Part shown: positions 49,189 to 62,100 of the stretch, piece after piece
Position numbering within the stretch: the first letter of the stretch is position 1
Layout of the letters: every line of letters begins with the position of its first letter
Notes under the pieces: generated by a model
Told to the model about the DNA's origin: nothing
The model's database searches: none
What the model saw: only the letters and a program-made list of their open reading frames with translations
Assembly (NCBI RefSeq): GCF_027744825.2
Contig: NW_026527054.1
Location: 2,170,001-2,234,000 of the forward strand
DNA length: 64,000 bases
DNA from: Synchiropus splendidus
Lineage: Eukaryota; Chordata; Actinopteri; Syngnathiformes; Callionymidae
Direction of reading: 5' to 3'
Translations under genes and position numbers: made by a program

Positions 49189-52100
49189 CAAACGTAAAAA
49201 TGTTGATAACTTTGGAACAACACTTCAGACAGCTTAGATTTGATGTGCAACTACTAGAAAGACTCTTTCTGACATAGTGGGAGGTAAAAATTTCATGTTC
49301 TGAAGCTTCCCTGGAAAGTTATGGGACAATGCGTAAAACGCGTTTTCAGCCTGAGATAAGGTCGATTCCGGAACACCAAACATAAAAATGTTGATAACTT
49401 TCGAAAAACACTTCAGACAGCTTAGATTTGATGTGCAACTACTAGAAAAACCCTTTCTGCTATAGTGGGAGGTTAAAATTTCATTTTCTGGAACTTCCCT
49501 GCAAAGTTATGGCACAATGCAGAAAACGCGTTTTCAGCCTGAGATAAGTTGGGTTCCGGAACGCCAAACATGAAAATGTTGATAACTTTGGAAAAAACAT
49601 TTCAGACAGCTTAGATTTGATGTGCAACTACTAGAAAGACCCATTCTGCTATAGTGGGAGGTGAAAATTTCATGTTCTGAAGATTCCCAGCAAAGTTATG
49701 GCATAAAGCAGAAAACGCGTTTTCAGCCTGAGACAAGGTGGGTTCCGGAACGCCAAACATAAAAATGTTGATAACTTTCGAAAAACACTTCAGACAGATT
49801 AGATTTGATGTGCAACTATTAGAAGAACCCTGTTTGTCATAGTGGGAGCCGACAATTTCATGTTCTGATGCTTCCCCGCAAAGTTACGGCACAATGCAGA
49901 AAACGTGTTTTCAGCCCGAGATAATGTGGGTTCCGGAGCGGCAAACGTAAAAATGTTGATAACTTTGGAAAAACACTTCAGACAGCTTAGATTTGATGTG
50001 CAACGAATTGAAAGACCCTTTCTGCTATAGTGGGAGGTTAAAATTTCATGTTCTGAAGCTTCCCTGCAAAATTATGGCACAATGCAGAAGACGCGTTTTC
50101 TGCCCGAGATAAGGTCGTTTCCGGAACGCCAACCTAAAAAATGTTGATAGCTTTCGAAAAACACTTCAGACAACTTAGATTTGATGTGCAACTACTAGAA
50201 AGACCCTGTCTGTTATAGTGGGAGGTGAAAATTTCATGTTCTGAAGCTTCGCTGCAAAGTTAAGGAACAATGCAGAAAACGCGTTTTCAGCCTGAGATAA
50301 GGTGGGTTCCGGAACGCCAAACATAAAAATGTTGATGACTTTGGAAAACCACTTCAGACAGCTTAGATTTGATGTGCAACTACTAGAAAGACCCTGTCTG
50401 TTATAGTGGGAGTTGAAAATTTCATGTTCTGTAGCGTCCCTGCAAAGTTAAGGAACAATGCAGAAAACGCGTTTTCAGCCTGAGATAAGGTGGGTTCCGG
50501 AACGCCAAACATAAAAATGTTTATAACTTTGGAAAAACACTTCAGACAGCTTAGATTTGATGTGCAACGACTTGAAAGACCCTTTCTGCTATAGTGGGAG
50601 GTTAAAATTTCATGTTCTGAAGCTTCCTTGCAAAGTTATGGCACAATGCAGAAGACGCGTTTTCAGCCCGAGATAAGGTCGTTTCCGGAACGCCAACCTA
50701 AAAAATGTTGATAGCTTTCGAAAAACACTTCAGACAACTTAGATTTGATCTGCAACTACTAGAAAGACCCTGTCTGTTATAGTGGGAGTTGAAAATTTCA
50801 TGGTCTCAAGCTTCCCTGCAAAGTTAAGGAACAATGCAGAAACCGCGTTTTCAGCCTGAGATAAGGTGGGTTCTGGAACGCCAAACATAAAAATGTTGAT
50901 AACTTTGGAAAACCACTTCAGACAGCTTAGATTTGATGTGCAACGACTAGAAAGACCCTGTCTGTTATGGTGGGAGTTGAAAATTTCATGTTCTGAAGCT
51001 TCCCTGCAAAGTTAAGTAACAATGCAGAAAACGCGTTTTCAGCCTGAGATAAGGTGGGTTCCGGAACGCCAAACATAAAAATGTTTATAACTTTGGAAAA
51101 ACACTTCAGACAGCTTAGATTTGATGTGCAACGACTTGAAAGACCATTTCTTATATAGTGGGAGGTTAAAATTTCATGTTCTGAAGCTTCCCTGCAAAGT
51201 TATGGCATAATGCAGAAAACGCGTTTTCAGCCCGAGATAAGGTCGTTTCCGGAACGCCAACCTAAAAAATTTTGATAGCTTTCGAAAAACACTTCAGACA
51301 ACTTAGATTTGATGTGCAACTACTTGAAAGACCCTGTCTGTTATAGTGGGAGTTGAAAATTTAATGTTCTGAAGCTTCCCTGCAAAGTTAAGGAACAATG
51401 CAGAAACCGCGTTTTCAGCCTGAGATAAGGTGGGTTCCGGAACGCCAAACATAAAAATGTTGATAACTTTGGAAAAAAACTTCATACAGCTTAGATTTGA
51501 TGTGCAACTACTAGAAAGACCATTTCTGCTATAGTGGGAGGTGAAAATTGCATTTTCTGAAGCTTCCCTGCATAGTCATGGCACAATGCGTAAAACGCGT
51601 TTTCAGCCTGAGATAAGGTCGATTCCGGAACGCCATACATAAAAATGTTGATAACTTTGGAAAAACACATCAGACAGCTTAGATTTGATGTGCAACTACT
51701 CGAAAGACCCTTTCTGCTACAGTGGGAGGTGAACATTTCATGTTCTGAAGCTTCCCTGCAAAGTAATGACATAATGCAGAAAACGCGTTTTCAGCTTGAG
51801 ATAAGGTGTGTTCCGGAACGCCAAACATAAAAATGTTGATAATTTTCAAAAAGCACTTCAGACAGCTTAGATTTGATGTGCAACTAATAGAAATACCCTT
51901 TCTGCTATTGAGGGAGGTCAAAATTTCATGTTCTGAAGCTTCCCTGGAAAGTTATGGGATAATGCAGAAAACAATTTTTCAAACTGACATAAGGTCGATT
52001 CCGGGACGCCAAACATAAAAATGTTGATAACTTTGGAAAAACACTTCAGACAGGTTAGATTTGATGTGCAACTACAAGAAGGACCCTTTCTGCTATAGTG

Positions 52101-52559
52101 GCAGGTTAAAATTTCATGTTCTGAAGCTTCCCTGCAAAGTTATATCACAATGCAGAAAACGCGTTTTCAGCCAGAGATAAGGTCGATTCTGGAATGCCAA
52201 ACATAAAAATGTAGATAACTTTGGAAAAACACTTCAGACAGCTTAGATTTGACGTGCAACTACAAGAAAGACCCTTTCTGCTATAGTGGGAGTTGAAAAT
52301 TTAATGTTCTGAAGCTTCCCTGCAAAGTTATGGCACAATGCAGAAAACGAGTTTTCAGCCTGAGATAAGGTCGATTCCGGAAAGCCAAACATAAAAATGT
52401 TGATAACTTTGGAAAAACACTTCAGACAGCTTAGATTTGATGTGCAACTACTAGAAAGACCCATTCTGCTATAGTGGGAGGTGAAAATTTCATTTTCTGA
52501 ATCTTCCCTGTGAATTAATGGCTCAATGCACAAAATGCGTTTTCAGCCTGAGATAAGGT
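49189..52559. repeat. 188-bp satellite between the two Rex3 copies
   Basis: About 18 monomers continue in phase with the left arm once the 3376 bp of element and duplicated target are subtracted. Monomers here carry private variants such as GACCCTGTCTGTTATAG, TTAAGGAACAATG and GCCAACCTAAAAAATG, most of which fall into the trimeric repeat listed separately. No gene or other element is seen. Confidence 0.95.
49950..51456. repeat. Trimeric higher-order repeat, 564-bp period, copy 1
   Basis: Three monomer types alternate in fixed order. Type 1 has CAACGAATTGAAAG or CAACGACTTGAAAG (about 49998, 50563, 51128). Type 2 follows AACCTA and begins TGATAGCTTTCG (AACCTA at 50131, 50695 and 51259, each 564 bp apart). 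Type 3 has GGAAAACCAC with GTCTGTTAT (about 50345, 50910). Two full trimers and two thirds of a third are present. The type-3 position of the last trimer is taken by an ordinary monomer. Confidence 0.82.
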
Positions 52560-52573
52560 GGGTTCCGGAACTC
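52560..52573. repeat. Target-site duplication, 3' side of Rex3 copy 2
   Basis: GGGTTCCGGAACTC, identical to 55936-55949 and to the pair around copy 1. Because all four are identical, the second Rex3 was carried here by duplication and did not insert independently. Confidence 0.88.
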
Positions 52574-52603
52574 ACCTTCACCACCTTCACCTTCTCCTGC
52601 CGC

Positions 52604-54124
52604 TTATCCGGGGTCGGGTCGCGGAGGCAGCATTCGGAGCAAGGAAGCCCAAACTTCCCGGTCCGCACAAACCTCCTCCAGCTCCTCCCGGGGGATCCCG
52701 AGGCGTTTCCAGGCCAGACCGGAGACATAATCTCTCCAGCGAGTCCTGGGTCTTCCCCGGGGTCTCCTCCCGGTAGGACATGCCCGGAACACCTCCCCAG
52801 GGAGGCGTCCAGGGGGCATCCGGATCAGATGCCCGAGCCACCTCAGCTGGTTCCTCTCGATGTGGAGGAGCAGCGGCTCCACCCCGAGCTCCTCCCGGAT
52901 GACCGAACTCCTCACCCTATCTCTAAGGGTGCGCCCAGCCACCCTGCGGAGGAAACTCATCTCAGCCGCTTGTATCCGCGATCTCATCCTTTTGGTCACT
53001 ACCCAAAGCTCGTGACCATAGGTGAGGGTGGGAACGTAGATCGATCGGTAAATCGAGAGCTTCGTCTTGTGACTCAGCTCTCTCTTCACCACGACGGTCC
53101 GATACAGCGACCGCATCACTGCCGCCGCTGCACCAACCCGTCTATCAATCTCACGCTCCCTTTTTCCCTCACTCGAGAACAAGACCCCGAGATACTTAAA
53201 CTCCGCCACTTGAGGCAAGAACTCTCCACCAACCTGGAGAGAGCAAACCACCGTGTTCCGGCCGAGAACCATGGCCTCAGACTTGGAGGTGCTGATCCTC
53301 ATCCCGGCCGCTTCACACTCGGCTGCAAACCGACCCAGCGCATGCTGAAGGTCCCGGTCCGATGAGGCCAGCAGAACAACATCGTCCGCAAATAGCAGAG
53401 ATGAAATTCTGTGGTTCCCGAACCGGATCCCCTCCGCCCCCTGGCTACGCCTAGAAATTCTGTCCATAAAAGTGATGAACAGAACCGGTGACAAAGGGCA
53501 GCCCTGGCGGAGACCAACATGCACCGGGAACAGGTCTGATTTCCTGCCGGCAATGCGAACCATGCTCCTGCTCCGGTCATACAAGGAGCGGACAGCCCCA
53601 AGCAGAGGGTCCCGCACCCCATATTCCCGGAGCACCCCCCACAGGACATCGCAAGGGATACGGTCGAACGCCTTCTCCAAATCCACAAAGCACATGTGGA
53701 CTGGTTGGGCGAACTCCCATGAACCCTCGAGCACCCGGTGGAGGGTATAGAGCTGGTCCAGTGTTCCACGACCGGGACGAAAACCACACTGTTCCTCCTG
53801 GATCCGAGGTTCGACTATTGGCCGAAGTCTCCTCTCTAGTACCCTGGAATAGACCTTTCCAGGGAGGCTGAGGAGTGTGATCCCCCTATAGTTGGAACAC
53901 ACCCTCCGGTCCCCTTTCTTAAACAGGGGGACCACCACCCCGGTCTGCCAATCCAGAGGCACTGTCCTCGACTGCCACGCGATGTTGCAGAGACGTGTCA
54001 GCCACGACAGCCCTACAACATCCAGGGATTTCAGATACTCCGGACGGATCTCATCCACTCCCGGGGCCCTACCACCGAGGAGCTTACGAACAACCTCGGT
54101 GACTTCGGCCCGGGTGATGAGAGA
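52604..54124 (-). pseudogene. Rex3 reverse transcriptase region, cut off from its start (copy 2)
   Basis: This is the same reverse transcriptase frame as copy 1, ending at a TAA at 52604-52606, with the palm Asp, GLRQGCPLSP and FADD motifs intact. One residue differs: AFDRIP in place of AFDRVP, at residue 188 of the open frame, from the single base change at 53659. The position is next to the motif A Asp but the swap is conservative. Confidence 0.87.
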
Positions 54125-55778
54125 CATCCGAGTCCTCAGTCCCCGCTTCCTGAGTGGAAGACGTGACGACGGGATTGAGGAGACCCTCGAAGTATTCTTT
54201 CCACCGCCCGACAACATCACCAGTCGAGGTCAGCAGTCTCCCACCCTCGCTGTAAACAGCACTGGTGAGGCACTGCTTCCCCCTTCTGAGGCGACGGACG
54301 GTTTGCCAGAATTTCTTCGAGGCCGACCAATAGTCCTCCTCCATGGCCTCTCCGAACTCCTCCCAGACCCGAGTTTTTGCCTCCAAGACTGCACGGGAAG
54401 CGGCACGCCTGGCCTGCCGGTACACGTCAGCTGCCTCAGGAGTCCCACAGGCCATCAAGACCCGATAGGACTCCTTCTTCAGCCTGACGGCATCCCTTAC
54501 TTTCGGTGTCCACCACCGGGTTCGGGGATTGCCGCCGCGACAGGCACCGGAGACCTAGCGACCACAACTGCGTGCAGCCGCACTGACAATGGAGGAGGAG
54601 AACATGGACCACTCAGACTCCATGTCACCTACCTCCCTCGGGATCTGGGAGAAATTCTCCCGAAGGTGGGAGTTAAAGACCCCACTGACAGTGGGTTCCG
54701 CCAGGCGTTCCCAGCAGACCCTCACAATACGTTTGGGCCTGCCCGGTCTGACCGGCTTCCTCCCCTGCCAGCGGATCGCAGTCACCACCAGGTGGTGATC
54801 GGTTGACAGCTCTGCCCCTCTCTTCACCAGAGTGTCCGAGACACGTGGCCGAAGGTCAGATGACACGATCACAAAGTCTATCATAGACCTCCGGCCAAGG
54901 GTGTCCTGGTGCCATGAGCACTTATGGACACCCTTGTGCTCAAACATGGTGTTCGTTATGGACAAACTGTGGGTGGCACAGAAGTCCAGTAATAGAACAC
55001 CGCTCAGGTTCAGATCGGGTAGGCCGTTCTTCCCAATCACGCCCCTCCAGGTCTTGCTGTCATTGCCCACGTGGGCGTTGAAGTCTCCCAGTAGAACAAT
55101 GGAGTCCCGGGTTGGGGCACTGTCGAGTACCCCTCCCACTGACTCCAAGAAAGCCGGGTAGTCTACACTGCTGTTCGGCCCGTAAGCCGCAACCGCTGTG
55201 AGACACCTGTCCCCAACCCGTAGGCGTAGGGACGCGACCCTCTCGTTCACCGGGGTAAACCCCAACACGAAGCTGCAGAGCTGCGGGGCTATGAGCAAGC
55301 CTACGCCAGCCCGCCGCCTCTCCCCGCGGACAACTCCAGAAAAGTAGAGGGTCCAGCCTTTCTCAAGGAGTTGGGTTCCAGAGCCCAGGCTGTGCGTGGA
55401 GGAGAGCCCGACTATATCTAGCCGGTACCTCTCAACCTCCTGCACAAGCTCAGGCTCTTTCCCCCCCAGCGAAGTGACATTCCATGTCCCAAGAACCAGA
55501 GAATGTCCACACGAACCAGGTCGTCGGGCCCCCCGGCCTCGACTGCTACCTAGTTCTCTATGCACCCGACCCCTATGACTCCCTCTGTGGGTGGTGGGTC
55601 CGCAGGAGGGACGGCCCATGTCATTCGTTCGGGCTTGGCCCGGCCGGGCCCCATGGGCAGAGGCACGGCCACCAGGCGCTCGCATTCGAGCCCCAACCCC
55701 AGGCCTGGCTCCAGGGTGGGGCCCCGGCTGCGCCATGCCGGGCGACGTCACGGTCCTCGATGTTTTTGGTTTTGTCAT
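54125..55778 (-). pseudogene. Rex3 endonuclease and linker region, broken by a nonsense codon (copy 2)
   Basis: The content matches the copy-1 endonuclease half: first ATG at 55778, [18 protein letters not shown] and STDHHLV motifs, the TAG after RSCGR at 54555-54557, then the same frame open to the frameshift near 54116-54141. I saw no base difference from copy 1. Sharing both lesions shows that they predate the duplication. Confidence 0.87.
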
Positions 55779-55935
55779 CGGGGCTTCTGAACTGCTCTTA
55801 GTCTGACCCGTCACCTAGGACCTGTTTGCCATGGGAGACCCTACCAGGAGCATAACGCCCCCGACAACATAGCTCCTAGGATCATTCAAGGTACACAAAC
55901 TCCCCCACCACGATAAGGTTGCAGTTCCAGGGGGA

Positions 55936-55949
55936 GGGTTCCGGAACTC
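55936..55949. repeat. Target-site duplication, 5' side of Rex3 copy 2
   Basis: Exact partner of 52560-52573. In-phase satellite follows directly. Confidence 0.88.
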
Positions 55950-56710
55950 CAAACGTAAAAATGTTGATAACTTTGGAACAACACTTCAGACAGCTTAGAT
56001 TTGATGTGCAACTACTAGAAAGACTCTTTCTGACATAGTGGGAGGTAAAAATTTCATGTTCTGAAGCTTCCCTGGAAAGTTATGGGACAATGCGTAAAAC
56101 GCGTTTTCAGCCTGAGATAAGGTCGATTCCGGAACACCAAACATAAAAATGTTGATAACTTTCGAAAAACACTTCAGACAGCTTAGATTTGATGTGCAAC
56201 TACTAGAAAAACCCTTTCTGCTATAGTGGGAGGTTAAAATTTCATTTTCTGGAACTTCCCTGCAAAGTTATGGCACAATGCAGAAAACGCGTTTTCAGCC
56301 TGAGATAAGTTGGGTTCCGGAACGCCAAACATGAAAATGTTGATAACTTTGGAAAAAACATTTCAGACAGCTTAGATTTGATGTGCAACTACTAGAAAGA
56401 CCCATTCTGCTATAGTGGGAGGTGAAAATTTCATGTTCTGAAGATTCCCAGCAAAGTTATGGCATAAAGCAGAAAACGCGTTTTCAGCCTGAGACAAGGT
56501 GGGTTCCGGAACGCCAAACATAAAAATGTTGATAACTTTCGAAAAACACTTCAGACAGATTAGATTTGATGTGCAACTATTAGAAGAACCCTGTTTGTCA
56601 TAGTGGGAGCCGACAATTTCATGTTCTGATGCTTCCCCGCAAAGTTATGGCACAATGCAGAAAACGTGTTTTCAGCCCGAGATAATGTGGGTTCCGGAGC
56701 GGCAAACGTA

Positions 56711-58217
56711 AAAATGTTGATAACTTTGGAAAAACACTTCAGACAGCTTAGATTTGATGTGCAACGAATTGAAAGACCCTTTCTGCTATAGTGGGAGGTT
56801 AAAATTTCATGTTCTAAAGCTTCCCTGCAAAATTATGGCACAATGCAGAAGACGCGTTTTCTGCCCGAGATAAGGTCGTTTCCGGAACGCCAACCTAAAA
56901 AATGTTGATAGCTTTCGAAAAACACTTCAGACAACTTAGATTTGATGTGCAACTACTAGAAAGACCCTGTCTGTTATAGTGGGAGGTGAAAATTTCATGT
57001 TCTGAAGCTTCGCTGCAAAGTTAAGGAACAATGCAGAAAACGCGTTTTCAGCCTGAGATAAGGTGGGTTCCGGAACGCCAAACATAAAAATGTTGATGAC
57101 TTTGGAAAACCACTTCAGACAGCTTAGATTTGATGTGCAACTACTAGAAAGACCCTGTCTGTTATAGTGGGAGTTGAAAATTTCATGTTCTGTAGCGTCC
57201 CTGCAAAGTTAAGGAACAATGCAGAAAACGCGTTTTCAGCCTGAGATAAGGTGGGTTCCGGAACGCCAAACATAAAAATGTTTATAACTTTGGAAAAACA
57301 CTTCAGACAGCTTAGATTTGATGTGCAACGACTTGAAAGACCCTTTCTGCTATAGTGGGAGGTTAAAATTTCATGTTCTGAAGCTTCCTTGCAAAGTTAT
57401 GGCACAATGCAGAAGACGCGTTTTCAGCCCGAGATAAGGTCGTTTCCGGAACGCCAACCTAAAAAATGTTGATAGCTTTCGAAAAACACTTCAGACAACT
57501 TAGATTTGATCTGCAACTACTAGAAAGACCCTGTCTGTTATAGTGGGAGTTGAAAATTTCATGGTCTCAAGCTTCCCTGCAAAGTTAAGGAACAATGCAG
57601 AAACCGCGTTTTCAGCCTGAGATAAGGTGGGTTCTGGAACGCCAAACATAAAAATGTTGATAACTTTGGAAAACCACTTCAGACAGCTTAGATTTGATGT
57701 GCAACGACTAGAAAGACCCTGTCTGTTATGGTGGGAGTTGAAAATTTCATGTTCTGAAGCTTCCCTGCAAAGTTAAGTAACAATGCAGAAAACGCGTTTT
57801 CAGCCTGAGATAAGGTGGGTTCCGGAACGCCAAACATAAAAATGTTTATAACTTTGGAAAAACACTTCAGACAGCTTAGATTTGATGTGCAACGACTTGA
57901 AAGACCATTTCTTATATAGTGGGAGGTTAAAATTTCATGTTCTGAAGCTTCCCTGCAAAGTTATGGCATAATGCAGAAAACGCGTTTTCAGCCCGAGATA
58001 AGGTCGTTTCCGGAACGCCAACCTAAAAAATTTTGATAGCTTTCGAAAAACACTTCAGACAACTTAGATTTGATGTGCAACTACTTGAAAGACCCTGTCT
58101 GTTATAGTGGGAGTTGAAAATTTAATGTTCTGAAGCTTCCCTGCAAAGTTAAGGAACAATGCAGAAACCGCGTTTTCAGCCTGAGATAAGGTGGGTTCCG
58201 GAACGCCAAACATAAAA
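56711..58217. repeat. Trimeric higher-order repeat, 564-bp period, copy 2
   Basis: This is the +6761 copy of the trimer tract at 49950-51456, with AACCTA markers near 56892, 57456 and 58020. It adds no independent trimer expansion, so the trimer existed before unit L was duplicated. Confidence 0.82.
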
Positions 58218-59189
58218 ATGTTGATAACTTTGGAAAAAAACTTCATACAGCTTAGATTTGATGTGCAACTACTAGAAAGACCATTTCTGCTATAGTGGGA
58301 GGTGAAAATTGCATTTTCTGAAGCTTCCCTGCATAGTCATGGCACAATGCGTAAAACGCGTTTTCAGCCTGAGATAAGGTCGATTCCGGAACGCCATACA
58401 TAAAAATGTTGATAACTTTGGAAAAACACATCAGACAGCTTAGATTTGATGTGCAACTACTCGAAAGACCCTTTCTGCTACAGTGGGAGGTGAACATTTC
58501 ATGTTCTGAAGCTTCCCTGCAAAGTAATGACATAATGCAGAAAACGCGTTTTCAGCTTGAGATAAGGTGTGTTCCGGAACGCCAAACATAAAAATGTTGA
58601 TAATTTTCAAAAAGCACTTCAGACAGCTTAGATTTGATGTGCAACTAATAGAAATACCCTTTCTGCTATTGAGGGAGGTCAAAATTTCATGTTCTGAAGC
58701 TTCCCTGGAAAGTTATGGGATAATGCAGAAAACAATTTTTCAAACTGACATAAGGTCGATTCCGGGACGCCAAACATAAAAATGTTGATAACTTTGGAAA
58801 AACACTTCAGACAGGTTAGATTTGATGTGCAACTACAAGAAGGACCCTTTCTGCTATAGTGGCAGGTTAAAATTTCATGTTCTGAAGCTTCCCTGCAAAG
58901 TTATATCACAATGCAGAAAACGCGTTTTCAGCCAGAGATAAGGTCGATTCTGGAATGCCAAACATAAAAATGTAGATAACTTTGGAAAAACACTTCAGAC
59001 AGCTTAGATTTGACGTGCAACTACAAGAAAGACCCTTTCTGCTATAGTGGGAGTTGAAAATTTAATGTTCTGAAGCTTCCCTGCAAAGTTATGGCACAAT
59101 GCAGAAAACGAGTTTTCAGCCTGAGATAAGGTCGATTCCGGAAAGCCAAACATAAAAATGTTGATAACTTTGGAAAATCACTTCAGACA

Positions 59190-62100
59190 GCTTAGATTTG
59201 ATGTGCAACTACTAGAAAGACCCTTTCTGCTGTAGTGGGAGGTGAAAATTTCATGTTCTGAAGATTCCTTGCAAAGTTATGGCACAATGCAGGAAACGCG
59301 TTTTCAGCCTGAGATAAGGTCGATTCAGGAACACCAAACATAAAAATGTTGAAAACTTTCGAAAAACACATCAGACAGCTTAGATTCGAGGTGCAACTAC
59401 TAGAAAGACCCTTTCTGCTATAGTAGGAGGTGAACATTTCATGTTGTGAAGCTTCCCTGAGAAGTTATGGCACAAAGCAGAAAACGCGTTTTCAGCCTGA
59501 GACAAGGTGGTTTCCGAAAGGCCAAACGTAAAAATGTTGATAACTTTGGAACAACACTTCAGATAGCTTAGATTTAATGTGCAACTACTAGAAATACCCT
59601 TTCTGCTATAGTGGGAGGTGAAAATTTCATTTTCTGAACCTTCCCTGCAAAGTTATGGCACAATGCGTAAAACGCGTTTTCAGCCTAAGATAAGGTCGAT
59701 TCCGGAACGCCAAAAATAAAAATGTTGATAACTTTGGAAAAACACATCAGACAACTTAGATTTGATCTGCAACTACTAGAAAGACCCTTTCTGCTGTAGT
59801 GGGAGGTGAAAATTTCATTTTCTGAAGCTTCCCTGCAAAGTTATGGCACAATGCCGAAAACGCGTTTTCAGCCTGAGATAAGGTGGGTTCCGGAACGCCA
59901 AAAATAAAAATGTTGATAACTTTGGAAAAACACATCAGACAACTTAGATTTGATCTGCAACTACTAGAAGGACCCTTTCTGCTGTAGTGGGAGGTGAAAA
60001 TTTCATTTTCTGAAGCTTCCCTGCAAAGTTATGGCACAATGCCGAAAACGCGTTTTCAGCCTGAGATAAGGTGGGTTCCGGAACGCCAAACATGAAAATG
60101 TTGATAATTTTGGAAAAACACTTCAGACAGCTTAGATTTGATGTGCAACTTCTAGAAAAACCCTTTCTGCTATAGTGGGGGGTGAAAATTTCATGTTCGG
60201 AAGCTTCCATGCAAAGTTATGTCACAATGCAGACAATGCGTTTTCAGCCTGAGATAAGGTCGATTCTGGAACGCCAAACATAAAAATGTTGATAAGGTCC
60301 GAACAACACTTCAGACAGCTGAGATTTGACGTGCAACTACTAGAAAGACCCTTTCTGCTATAGTGGGAGGTCAAAATTTCATGTTCTGAAGCTTCCCTGG
60401 AAAGTTATGGGACAATGCAGAAAATGCATTTTCATCCTGAGATAAGGTCGATTCCGGAATGCCAAACAAAAAAATGTTGATAACTTTCGAAAAACACTTC
60501 AGACAGCTTAGATTTGCTGTGCAACTACTAGAAAGACCCTTTCTGCTATAGTGGGAGGTCAAAATTTGATGTTCTGAAGCTTCCTTGCAAAGTTATGGCA
60601 CAATGCAGAAAATGCGTTTTCAGACTGAGATAATGTCGATTCCGGAACGCCAAACATAAAAATGTTGATAACTTTGGAAAAACACTTCAGACAGCTTAGA
60701 TTTGATGTGCAACTACTAGAAAGACCCTTTCTGCTATAGTTGGAGGTTAAAATTTCATGTTCGGAAGCTTCCATGCAAAGTTATGTCACAATGCAGACAA
60801 TGCGTTTTCAGCCTGAGATAAGGTCGATTCTGGAACGCCAAACATAAAAATGTTGATAAGGTTCGAAAAACACTTCAGACAGCTGAGATTTGACGTGCAA
60901 CTACTAGAAAGACCCTTTCTGCTATAGTGGGAGGTCAAAATTTCATGTTCTGAAGCTTCCCTGGAAAGTTATGGGACAATGCAGAAAATGCATTTTCATC
61001 CTGAGATAAGGTAGATTCCGGAAAGCCACACATAAAAATGTTGATAACTTTCGAAAAACACTTCAGACATCTTAGATTTGATGTGCAACTACTAGAAGGA
61101 CCCTTTCTGCTATAGTGGGAGGTTAAAATTTCATGTTCTGAAGCTTCCCTGCAAAGTTATGGCACAATGCAGAAAACGCGTTTTAAGCCTGAGATAAGGT
61201 GGGTTCCGGGACGCCAAACGTAAAAATGTTGATAACTTTGGAACAACACTTCAGACAGCTTAGATTTGATGTGCAACTACTAGAAAGACCCTTTCTGCTA
61301 TAGTGGGAGGTGAACATTTCATGTTCTGAAGCTTCCCTGAGAAGTTATGGCACAATGCAGAAAACGCGTTTTCAGCCGGAGATAAGGTGGTTTCCAAATC
61401 GCCAAAGGTAAAAATGTTGATTACTTTGGAAAAATACTTCTGACAGCTTAGATTTAATGTGCAACTACTAGAAAGACCCTTTCTGCTATAGTGGGAGGTC
61501 AAAATTTCATGTTCTGAAGCTTCCCATGGAAAGTTATGGGACAATGCAGAAAACGATTTTTCATCCTCAGATAAGGTCGATTACGGAACGCGAAACATAA
61601 AAATGTTCATAACTTTCGAAAAACACTTCAGACAGCTTAGATTTGATGTGCAACTACTAGAAAGACCCTTTCTGGTATAGTGGGACGTGAAAATTTCATG
61701 TGCTGAAGCTTCCCTGCAAAGTTATGGCACAATGCAGAAAACGCGTTTTCAGCTTGTGATAAGGTGGGTTCCAGAACGCCAAACATAAAAATGTTGATAA
61801 CTTTCGAATAACATTTTAGACAGCTTAGATTTGATGTTCAAATACTAGAAAGACCCTTTCTGCTATAGTGGGAGGTTAAAATTTCATGTTCGAAAGCTTC
61901 CATGCAAAGTTATGGCACAATGCCGAAAACGCATTTTCAGTCTGAGATAAGGTCGATTCCGGGACGCCAAACATAAAAATGTTGATAACTTTCGAAAAAC
62001 ACTTCATACAGCTTAGATTTGATGTGCATCTACTAGAAAGACCCATTCTGCTATAGTGGGACCTGAAAATTTCATGTTCTGAAACTTCCCTGCAAAGTTA

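Larger units (their letters stand above)
45640..52400. repeat. LINE-bearing amplification unit L, copy 1 (6761 bp)
   Basis: The unit holds one Rex3 element with its target-site duplication plus about 18 satellite monomers (6761 minus 3376 leaves 3385 bp, 18 x 188 plus one). It repeats immediately to the right at +6761. The left edge lies between about 45637 and 45700: upstream of it the sequence (GGTGGGTTCCGAAACGCC) no longer matches the equivalent place in copy 2 (GGTCGATTCCGGAAAGCC). The period is thus satellite phase plus the element length. Confidence 0.88.
52574..55935 (-). mobile_element. Rex3: Rex3-like RTE-clade LINE, inactivated (copy 2)
   Basis: This 3362-bp element lies exactly 6761 bp right of copy 1 and has the same length, ends, target-site duplication, TAG (54555-54557) and frameshift. 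The only difference I found is 53659 T against 46898 C. It is a passenger of the tandem duplication of unit L. The segments recalled as the standard Rex3 detection oligonucleotides fall at 53486-53506 and 53931-53950. Confidence 0.92.
52401..59161. repeat. LINE-bearing amplification unit L', copy 2
   Basis: This is a near-perfect copy of unit L. Reading the two side by side I found three differing bases: 46898 C against 53659 T, 49886 C against 56647 T, and 50056 G against 56817 A. There may be a few I missed. It ends near 59160-59200, where the sequence changes to a copy of 39465 onward, with GGAAAATCAC as a private variant at the junction. Confidence 0.88.

Noticed and set aside
52574..55935. 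A second independent Rex3 insertion
   Set aside because: Same length, ends, target-site duplication, stop codon and frameshift as copy 1 at a constant +6761 offset show that it is a duplicate.
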